Positions 1-5,184 of a stretch of DNA of 5,184 nt are shown here, piece after piece; within the stretch, counting starts at the first letter, position 1; every line of letters begins with the position of its first letter. Location of the stretch: positions 1-5,184 of the forward strand of contig JAJYRW010000133.1 of NCBI GenBank assembly GCA_021793895.1, read 5' to 3'. The notes under the pieces are model-generated. The model was not told the DNA's origin, did not search any database, and saw only the letters and a list, made by a program, of their open reading frames with translations. Both the position numbers and the translations under genes were made by a program. This stretch comes from Actinomycetes bacterium. Its GTDB lineage: Bacteria; Actinomycetota; Actinomycetes; Actinomycetales; JAJYRW01.

Positions 1-223
1 CAAATTTTCTTGCGTGTGACTTTTTAGCCGGATGGCGCAACTGCGACTACACACCATCCTGAGATCAGGACATTTTGCGTTCTTGTGATGCCTTTTAACC
101 GCATACAGCAGCTCTTGCTACACAGCAAGAAATACAGGCACTCCGGGCGCGAGAAACACCGCCAGCCCACGCCACGAGAAACAGGAGCAGCGCACGCAGC
201 GCGCAATATGTGGGGCGAAGTCG
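1..223. other. Region without a supportable gene; two small dyads
   Basis: No convincing coding region, RNA gene or mobile element is seen here. The open frames that cross it run through the ilvC terminator and have no recognisable protein. Two perfect inverted repeats occur: TCCTGA-GA-TCAGGA at 57-70, and TCTTGCT with AGCAAGA around ACAC at 113-130. Neither is followed by a T-run, so they are more like operator-type dyads or weak hairpins than terminators. The left edge could hold the last eight codons of a plus-strand gene ending at TAG (25-27), but so short a tail cannot be judged. Confidence 0.4.
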
Positions 224-255
224 AAAAAGGCCCGAGCGGAGCACCCGCTCGGGCC
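224..255 (-). terminator. Intrinsic terminator of ilvC / ilvBNC
   Basis: GGCCCGAGCGG (229-239) and CCGCTCGGGCC (245-255) form a perfect 11-bp stem with a five-base loop. On the minus strand it is followed directly by TTTTT (224-228). It starts about 100 bases after the ilvC stop, with only the tandem repeat between, and so closes the operon. On the plus strand the flank is AATTTCTAT, a weaker tail, so minus-strand use is favoured. Confidence 0.9.
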
Positions 256-308
256 AATTTCTATACGTTCATCGCATCGCAACACGAAACTGATCGCGCC
301 ACGCGGAA

Positions 309-1425
<1,117 letters not shown>

Positions 1426-1426
1426 T

Positions 1427-1455
1427 TAAATACTTATTTTCATAAGAAACTGCAA
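1427..1455 (-). promoter_or_regulatory. Possible internal promoter of ilvC
   Basis: The 73-base ilvN-ilvC spacer is strikingly AT-rich between 1421 and 1450. On the minus strand TTGCAG (1450-1455) is followed after exactly 17 bases by TATTTA (1427-1432), a weak -35/-10 pair; the -10 matches the consensus poorly. TATTTAAATA (1423-1432) is a perfect 10-bp palindrome. A separate ilvC promoter in this position is known in Corynebacterium glutamicum, which makes the reading plausible. A start site would fall about 30 bases before the ilvC GTG. Confidence 0.35.
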
Positions 1456-1465
1456 GAGTTTCTCA
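1443..1465 (-). repeat. Hairpin at the ilvN stop codon
   Basis: On the minus strand GAAACT and AGTTTC form a perfect 6-bp stem around the loop CTTGC (1446-1462), extendable to nine pairs (one G-U) by including the ilvN TGA stop. No T-run follows. It could mark an RNA processing or stability site in an ilvBNC transcript, or it may be incidental. Confidence 0.45.
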
Positions 1466-1987
1466 GGCAATGCGGACGTTGCGATCCACTGTGCGATCGG
1501 TAATCGAGCGCGCTCCGCGCCCAATAGCCACCGCACCAGATTTCACAATTTCACGAATGTCAAACGGCTCTAAAGCCGCCAATAAGGCGTCCAATTTCTC
1601 GGGGTCTCCGGTCGCCTCAATAGTCACAGCTTCGGGAACCACGTCGATTACGCGGGCCCGGAACAGTTCCACCACTTCCAGGATGTGTGAACGGGTGGGA
1701 ATATCGGTGCGAATCTTCACGACAAGCAGCCCGCGTTTTACCGCGGTGTTGCTCTCAAGCTCAACGACTTTTAAGACGTTGACCTGCTTATTGAGTTGCT
1801 TAGTGACCTGCTCTAGCGGCATGCCCTCGACATCAACCACGATGGTCATGCGCGATATGTCGGGATGCTCAGTCGGCCCCACCGCCAGTGAATCGATGTT
1901 GAACCCGCGGCGGGAAAAAAGGCCGGATACGCGCGTTAAAACACCGGGCTTGTCTTCGACTAAAACAGCCAGCGTGTGCTTGCTCAT
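1463..1987 (-). CDS. ilvN: Acetohydroxyacid synthase, regulatory (small) subunit
   Basis: Regulatory subunit that binds IlvB, raises its activity and confers feedback inhibition by valine (in many species also Leu/Ile). It has 174 residues, typical of the long bacterial small subunit (IlvH/IlvN class). Residues 4-77 are an ACT domain beginning HTLAVLVEDKPGVLTRVSG, with Gly15 and Asn30 at the positions that bind the effector in E. coli IlvH (Gly14, Asn29); Asp12 replaces the E. coli Asn11 and Thr18 replaces Ser17. The C-terminal domain (about 85-160) includes RARVIDVVPEAVTIEATG and the ending PFDIREIVKSGAVAIGRG. The start was set at MSKHTL because of the GAGGGG site nine bases upstream and the family alignment. 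It follows ilvB by 17 bases and precedes ilvC by 73. No feature suggests loss of feedback control, but sensitivity cannot be read from sequence alone. Confidence 0.96.
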   Translation of the reverse strand: MSKHTLAVLVEDKPGVLTRVSGLFSRRGFNIDSLAVGPTEHPDISRMTIVVDVEGMPLEQVTKQLNKQVNVLKVVELESNTAVKRGLLVVKIRTDIPTRSHILEVVELFRARVIDVVPEAVTIEATGDPEKLDALLAALEPFDIREIVKSGAVAIGRGARSITDRTVDRNVRIA

Positions 1988-1996
1988 TTCGCTTAA

Positions 1997-2002
1997 CCCC
2001 TC
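1997..2002 (-). promoter_or_regulatory. Ribosome binding site of ilvN
   Basis: GAGGGG on the minus strand, within the 17-base gap between ilvB and ilvN, nine bases before the ATG at 1987. It argues for that ATG over a GTG at 2023, which has no such site and would overlap ilvB. Confidence 0.65.
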
Positions 2003-2004
2003 TT

Positions 2005-3849
2005 CTATTCGTCGCGGTCCCACGTGGGGCTAATTCCCCGCGCGTATTGGATGTCGTCATTGCTCACGCCCGCGGCAACCATCGGCCACACCATGGCGTC
2101 AGGGCTAACCACAAAATCGACCACGACCGGGCGATCGTTGATCTCCATCGCCTTGGCGATTGTCGCGTCGACATCTTCGGGACGCTCGCACCGCAGCCCG
2201 ACACAACCGTATGCCTCGGCCAGCTTTACGAAGTCCGGAATGCGGCGCGTGTCCTGGCCGGTGTGCAGGTCAGTGTTTGAATACCGCTCGTTATAGAACA
2301 GCGTCTGCCACTGACGCACCATGCCCAAAGATGAGTTATTAATGACGGCGACCTTAATCGGAATTCCTTCAATCGCACAGGTGGCCAATTCCTGATTGGT
2401 CATCTGGAACGAACCATCGCCATCAATTGCCCAAACTGGACGATTCGGCTCGGCGACCTGGGCGCCCATGGCGGCCGGGACACAAAAGCCCATCGTCCCC
2501 AGCCCGCCAGAGTTGATCCAGCTGCGGGGACGTTCATAGTTGATGAACTGCGATGCCCACATCTGATGCTGGCCCACGCCGGCTACGAATATGGACTCCG
2601 GGCCAGAAATTTCGCTGATGCGCTCCAGCACGTACTGCGGCGCCATCAGACCGTCCGATGGTTCATCGAAGCCCAGGCTGTAGCGCTCGCGCCAGTCATC
2701 CAGCTGGCGCCACCAAGCCGTGAGATCCGGTTTGCCGTGTTCGGCATGCGCCCGGCCCAGTTCTTCAACCAGTTCGGCCAAAACCTCCTTGATGTCACCG
2801 ACAATCGGCACATCAGCGGTCCGGTTCTTCGAGATCTCGGCCGGATCAATATCGGCGTGGACAATTTTTGCGTGCGGCGCGAAGCTGGAGAGCTTTCCGG
2901 TGACTCGGTCATCAAACCGGGCCGCCAGCGCCACGATCATGTCGGCCTTTTGCAGGGCAGATACTGCTGCGACCGTGCCGTGCATTCCGGGCATGCCCAG
3001 ATGCTGGGGGTGCGAGTCCGGAAGGGCGCCCATCGCCATGAGCGTGGTGACGACTGGGATACCCGAGGCATCAACCAGCGCGCGCAGTTCCTCCCCAGCA
3101 TTTCCGCGAATTACTCCCCCACCGACATATAGAACTGGTCGCGCCGATGTTGCCATCAAGCGGGCAGCCTCGCGAATTTGCTTCGAGTGCGGGCGCGTGA
3201 CCGGGTGATAGCCGGGCAGGTCCAACTGCTGGGGCCAGGAAAATGTTGTCTGGGCCTGCATCGCGTCTTTGGTGATATCCACCAAGACGGGACCAGGGCG
3301 GCCGGTAGAAGCGATGTGGAAAGCCTCGGCAATGACCCGCGGAATGTCATCCGGGTCCGTTACCAAGTAGTTGTGCTTGGTAATTGGCAGGGTAATGCCA
3401 ACAATGTCGGCTTCTTGAAACCCGTCGGTACCGATGAGCGAGGCATTAACCTGGCCCGTGATCGCAACAAGCGGAATGGAGTCCATGTGCGCGTTGGCGA
3501 TTGCCGTGACGAGGTTGGTAGCTCCGGGGCCGGAGGTGGCAAGGCACACTCCTACTCGACCAGTTGCGTGAGCATAGCCCTCGGCAGCGTGCCCGCCGCC
3601 CTGCTCATGGCGCACGAGTACGTGGCGCAGTTTCTTAGAGCTCATGAGCGGGTCGTAGGTGGGAAGAATCGCGCCACCGGGGATGCCGAATACGACTTCG
3701 GTTCCCGTTGCTTCTAGCGAAAGCACAATGGATTCCGCGCCGGTTACCTCAATGGGGGCGGTAGTGGCGTGCGGTTCAGTTGACGGTACGAGCTGTGGTC
3801 CAGGCGTGGGTGCGCTGCGAGGCGGTGCCGGGATTGGACCCTTGGCCAT
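2005..3849 (-). CDS. ilvB: Acetohydroxyacid synthase, catalytic (large) subunit
   Basis: ThDP-, Mg- and FAD-dependent enzyme that condenses two pyruvates to 2-acetolactate, or pyruvate with 2-ketobutyrate to 2-aceto-2-hydroxybutyrate; cytoplasmic first common step of BCAA synthesis. At 614 residues it is full length. Residues 1-32 are a proline-rich extension usual in actinobacteria; the ThDP pyrimidine-binding domain follows (about 33-200), with GIPGGA and RHEQ, catalytic Glu82. The central FAD-associated domain (about 215-360) has [10 protein letters not shown]. The ThDP diphosphate-binding domain (about 400-590) has GQHQMW, GDGS (477-480) through NN (504-505), and MVRQW (Trp514). Relative to plant herbicide-site numbering, Pro197 is Asn135, Ala205 is Gly143 and Ser653 is Ala593, while Trp574 and Asp376 are kept (Trp514, Asp314). 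Stop TAG is 17 bases before ilvN, implying cotranscription; expression is probably set by the upstream attenuator. Confidence 0.98.
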   Translation of the reverse strand: MAKGPIPAPPRSAPTPGPQLVPSTEPHATTAPIEVTGAESIVLSLEATGTEVVFGIPGGAILPTYDPLMSSKKLRHVLVRHEQGGGHAAEGYAHATGRVGVCLATSGPGATNLVTAIANAHMDSIPLVAITGQVNASLIGTDGFQEADIVGITLPITKHNYLVTDPDDIPRVIAEAFHIASTGRPGPVLVDITKDAMQAQTTFSWPQQLDLPGYHPVTRPHSKQIREAARLMATSARPVLYVGGGVIRGNAGEELRALVDASGIPVVTTLMAMGALPDSHPQHLGMPGMHGTVAAVSALQKADMIVALAARFDDRVTGKLSSFAPHAKIVHADIDPAEISKNRTADVPIVGDIKEVLAELVEELGRAHAEHGKPDLTAWWRQLDDWRERYSLGFDEPSDGLMAPQYVLERISEISGPESIFVAGVGQHQMWASQFINYERPRSWINSGGLGTMGFCVPAAMGAQVAEPNRPVWAIDGDGSFQMTNQELATCAIEGIPIKVAVINNSSLGMVRQWQTLFYNERYSNTDLHTGQDTRRIPDFVKLAEAYGCVGLRCERPEDVDATIAKAMEINDRPVVVDFVVSPDAMVWPMVAAGVSNDDIQYARGISPTWDRDE

Positions 3850-3853
3850 CGGA

Positions 3854-3860
3854 TCTCTCC
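3854..3860 (-). promoter_or_regulatory. Ribosome binding site of ilvB
   Basis: GGAGAGA on the minus strand, with its GGAGA core six bases before the ATG at 3849. It supports this ATG as the ilvB start, which keeps the proline-rich N-terminal extension. Confidence 0.7.
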
Positions 3861-3940
3861 TGATGCGTAAATGGTGGTCAGTTTTTCGACCAGCTCGGGT
3901 GGTGCTGGGCTGTGCTTGAAGATCATCTTCGGTCAGACAT

Positions 3941-3978
3941 AAAAAAAACCCCTCGGCCCGGTGGGGCTCGGCGAGGGG
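3941..3978 (-). terminator. Attenuator terminator upstream of ilvB
   Basis: On the minus strand CCCCTCG (3972-3978) pairs with CGAGGGG (3949-3955) in a perfect 7-bp outer stem. Inside it, GCCC and GGGC form a further 4-bp stem around the loop CACC, after a four-base bulge (CCGA) on the 5' side. Eight T residues follow immediately (3941-3948). It lies between the leader peptide and ilvB, so it would stop transcription before the structural genes unless an alternative structure forms. This is a canonical Rho-independent terminator by sequence. Confidence 0.9.
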
Positions 3979-4017
3979 CGGGCGCGCAGACGGTCTCGTC
4001 GCGATTACGACGGCGAC

Positions 4018-4071
4018 TTAGTCGGCGCCCCGCGTAAGTACTACTACTACAAAAACCTTCTGCACGAGCAC
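4018..4071 (-). CDS. ilvBNC leader peptide, valine-rich (attenuator peptide)
   Basis: A 17-codon frame, GTG start to TAA stop, encoding MLVQKVFVVVVLTRGAD. Eight of the 17 codons after and including position 2 specify Val or Leu: Leu2, Val3, Val6, Val8-11, Leu12. Residues 8-11 are four consecutive GTA codons (4039-4050). There is no isoleucine codon. A good Shine-Dalgarno (GAGGGG) sits eight bases upstream. The stop codon is followed, about 40 bases on, by an intrinsic terminator and then ilvB. This layout is that of leader peptides for ribosome-mediated attenuation; comparable BCAA-rich leaders are known before ilvB in Corynebacterium and mycobacteria and before E. coli ilvGMEDA and ilvBN. 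The peptide itself is expected to have no function beyond sensing Val-tRNA (and perhaps Leu-tRNA) charging. Confidence 0.88.
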   Translation of the reverse strand: MLVQKVFVVVVLTRGAD

Positions 4072-4079
4072 TACTTTAG

Positions 4080-4085
4080 CCCCTC
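4080..4085 (-). promoter_or_regulatory. Ribosome binding site of the leader peptide
   Basis: GAGGGG on the minus strand, eight bases before the GTG start at 4071. It is what selects GTG at 4071 rather than the next in-frame GTG two codons on. The same GAGGGG core precedes ilvN. Confidence 0.7.
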
Positions 4086-4097
4086 AACGCTATAAGT

Positions 4098-4129
4098 GTC
4101 ACCCTCCCCCACTGTAGGGAGAGGGTGAC
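4098..4129 (-). terminator. Strong 13-bp hairpin after ilvD, no T-run
   Basis: On the minus strand GTCACCCTCTCCC and GGGGGAGGGTGAC pair over 13 positions (one G-U) around the loop TACAGT. It begins 20 bases after the ilvD stop codon, which fits a 3'-end signal for ilvD. It is followed by ACTTATAGC, not a T-run, so it is not a canonical intrinsic terminator; U-poor hairpin terminators have been proposed in actinomycetes. It lies directly upstream of the ilvBNC leader gene, so it may instead be part of the leader RNA's 5' end or overlap its promoter. Function is inferred; the stem itself is certain. Confidence 0.5.
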
Positions 4130-4142
4130 CGGTCTAGCGCCC

Positions 4143-4166
4143 GCACAATTTATTCACAAATTGCGC
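4143..4166. repeat. Inverted repeat across the ilvD stop codon
   Basis: Read on the minus strand, the arms are GCGCAATTT and AAATTGTGC, separated by a six-base spacer GTGAAT. They match over nine positions with one G-U type mismatch, and the ilvD stop codon lies in the second arm. It could be an RNA hairpin at the 3' end of the ilvD message or a protein-binding dyad upstream of the ilvBNC leader; the sequence does not decide between these. There is no T-run after it. Confidence 0.5.
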
Positions 4167-5184
4167 CGTACGAGGCGGACTTCACAAGCTTTTGGTACTT
4201 ACCCAACACGCCCTTGGTGTACTGCGCCGGGATCGGCTCCCAGCCGTCCTTGCGTGCCATAATTTCGGACTCGTCGACCAGCAGATCCAGCCGCTTATTA
4301 GCCACATCGAGTCGGATCTTGTCGCCGTCTTGCACAAAGGCGATCGGACCGGCATCCACCGCCTCGGGGGCAACGTGGCCCACACACAGCCCGGTGGTTC
4401 CGCCAGAGAAGCGACCATCGGTGAGCAACAGAACGTCTTTGCCGAGCGCCGCGCCCTTGATGGCGGCGGTAATGGCCAGCATTTCGCGCATGCCCGGTCC
4501 ACCCTTGGGGCCCTCATAGCGGATGACGACAACATCGCCGGCTTGAATTGTTCCGTCTTCGAGGGCGTCCATTGCGGCCCGCTCCCGCTCAAATACTCGG
4601 GCGGTGCCTTCGAAAACGTCTGAATCAAAGCCTGCTGACTTTACGACCGCACCTTCGGGTGCTAGCGAGCCGTGCAGGATTGTGATGCCGCCGGTGGCGT
4701 GAATGGGGTTGTCCATGGCGCGCAGAATCTGCCCATCCGGGTCGGGTGGCGCGATGGATGACAGGTTTTCGGCAACGGTCTTGCCCGTAACGGTCAGGCA
4801 ATCGCCGTGGATGAGACCGGCATCTAACAGCGCCTTCATCACTACCGGTACGCCACCGATGCGGTCCACGTCGTTCATCACGTAATTACCGAAGGGCTTT
4901 AAATCACCCAGGTGCGGGACCCGATCGGCAACGCGTGAGATGTCTTCGAGCGTGTAGTTAACCTCGGCCTCGTGGGCGATGGCCAAAATATGCAGCACCG
5001 CGTTGGTTGAACCGCCAAAAGCCATTACGACGGCCATGGCGTTGTCAAAGGCTTCCTTGGTCATGATGTCGCGGGCGGTAATGCCCTGGCGGAGCATCTC
5101 AACTACGGCTTCACCGGACTTATGCGCGATGTTGTCCCGGCGCCGGTCTGCCGAGGGCGGGGCCGCCGAACCGGGCAGGGCAAT
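4150..5184 (-). CDS. ilvD: Dihydroxy-acid dehydratase, C-terminal part (5' end beyond window)
   Basis: Cytoplasmic Fe-S lyase that dehydrates 2,3-dihydroxy-isovalerate and 2,3-dihydroxy-3-methylvalerate to the 2-keto acids, the third common step of valine and isoleucine synthesis. The open frame runs unbroken to the right edge, giving the last 344 residues; the family is usually about 560-620 residues, so roughly 220 or more N-terminal residues, including the cluster-ligand cysteines, lie outside. The ATG at 5097 is internal: the frame upstream still reads family sequence ([15 protein letters not shown], then [15 protein letters not shown]). Visible motifs are [33 protein letters not shown] (Glu about visible residue 224, a probable Mg ligand) and [11 protein letters not shown] (Ser about visible residue 260, the proposed catalytic base). 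The start segment resembles the actinobacterial [2Fe-2S]-type enzyme; that cluster type is inferred. Stop is TAA. It is co-oriented with ilvBNC but separated by 300 bases with separate regulatory signals. Confidence 0.96.
   Translation of the reverse strand: MALPGSAAPPSADRRRDNIAHKSGEAVVEMLRQGITARDIMTKEAFDNAMAVVMAFGGSTNAVLHILAIAHEAEVNYTLEDISRVADRVPHLGDLKPFGNYVMNDVDRIGGVPVVMKALLDAGLIHGDCLTVTGKTVAENLSSIAPPDPDGQILRAMDNPIHATGGITILHGSLAPEGAVVKSAGFDSDVFEGTARVFERERAAMDALEDGTIQAGDVVVIRYEGPKGGPGMREMLAITAAIKGAALGKDVLLLTDGRFSGGTTGLCVGHVAPEAVDAGPIAFVQDGDKIRLDVANKRLDLLVDESEIMARKDGWEPIPAQYTKGVLGKYQKLVKSASYGAICE

Larger units (their letters stand above)
3941..4071 (-). promoter_or_regulatory. Transcription attenuator of the ilvBNC operon
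   Basis: The whole leader unit: valine-rich peptide, alternative pairing segments and terminator. Minus-strand segments that can pair are CGTGCAGA (4059-4066, leader codons 2-5) with TCTGCGCG (3983-3990); GGGGCG (4026-4031, end of the leader gene) with CGCCCC (3975-3980), which removes four bases of the terminator's 5' arm; and CGTCG with CGACG (3997-4012). A ribosome stalled on the first valine codons would leave 4026-4031 free to form the antiterminator, whereas one reaching the stop codon would cover it and let the terminator form. Pairings are seen; the mechanism is inferred from known attenuators. I could not place a convincing -10/-35 promoter upstream. Confidence 0.75.

Noticed and set aside
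25..75. tRNA-like stretch (GGATGGCGCAAC)
   Set aside because: It resembles a D-arm only; there is no T-arm motif (GGTTCGAATCC type), anticodon stem or acceptor stem.
1988..2023. Upstream GTG start that would extend ilvN by 12 residues
   Set aside because: It would overlap the end of ilvB, lacks a ribosome binding site and adds residues ([11 protein letters not shown]) not part of the family N-terminus; the ATG at 1987 has GAGGGG upstream.
1470..2033. Plus-strand 187-codon frame opposite ilvN
   Set aside because: Ser/Thr-rich low-complexity translation that exactly mirrors ilvN; a shadow of the real gene.
2566..3717. Two plus-strand frames (188 and 179 codons) opposite ilvB
   Set aside because: Antisense to conserved catalytic domains of IlvB; no domain, no start signals.
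3744..3926. Minus-strand 60-codon frame overlapping the ilvB start
   Set aside because: No ribosome binding site, no recognisable family, and 106 bases lie inside ilvB in another frame; kept only as a minor observation on the leader.

Overview
The window holds the branched-chain amino acid (valine/isoleucine) biosynthesis locus of a bacterium that is almost certainly an actinomycete (Actinomycetota). This rests on three things: the IlvB protein has the proline-rich N-terminal extension and C-terminal motifs ([20 protein letters not shown]) usual in actinobacterial acetohydroxyacid synthases; the IlvD fragment has the actinobacterial-type segment [15 protein letters not shown]; and the gene order ilvBNC behind a short valine-rich leader is the arrangement known from corynebacteria and mycobacteria. 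Base composition looks moderately GC-rich, so a family with moderate GC (for example Actinomycetaceae) is possible, but I cannot fix the genus.

All recognisable genes lie on the minus strand, so they read from right to left. From the right edge: ilvD (5' end cut off by the window; visible 4150-5184); a 300-base gap with two dyad structures, a 17-residue leader peptide gene (4018-4071) and a strong intrinsic terminator (3941-3978); ilvB (2005-3849); ilvN (1463-1987); an AT-rich 73-base spacer that may carry an internal ilvC promoter; ilvC (358-1389); and an 11-bp-stem intrinsic terminator (224-255) that closes the unit. Bases 1-223 hold no gene I can support, only two small inverted repeats.

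The four enzymes act in sequence. IlvB with IlvN (catalytic and regulatory subunits of acetohydroxyacid synthase) makes 2-acetolactate or 2-aceto-2-hydroxybutyrate, IlvC reduces and isomerises it using NADPH, and IlvD dehydrates the dihydroxyacid to the 2-keto acid, the precursor of valine, isoleucine and (through ketoisovalerate) leucine and pantothenate. All visible family motifs and metal or cofactor ligands are intact.

The most interesting feature is regulatory: the leader peptide MLVQKVFVVVVLTRGAD has four consecutive GTA valine codons, followed by a terminator with an eight-T tail and segments that can pair alternatively. This is a textbook design for ribosome-mediated attenuation of ilvBNC by valyl-tRNA. 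A second unexpected feature is a degenerate 16-bp tandem repeat (four units) that runs over the ilvC stop codon. I see no evidence of a mobile element, CRISPR array, RNA gene or previously undescribed multi-gene system.
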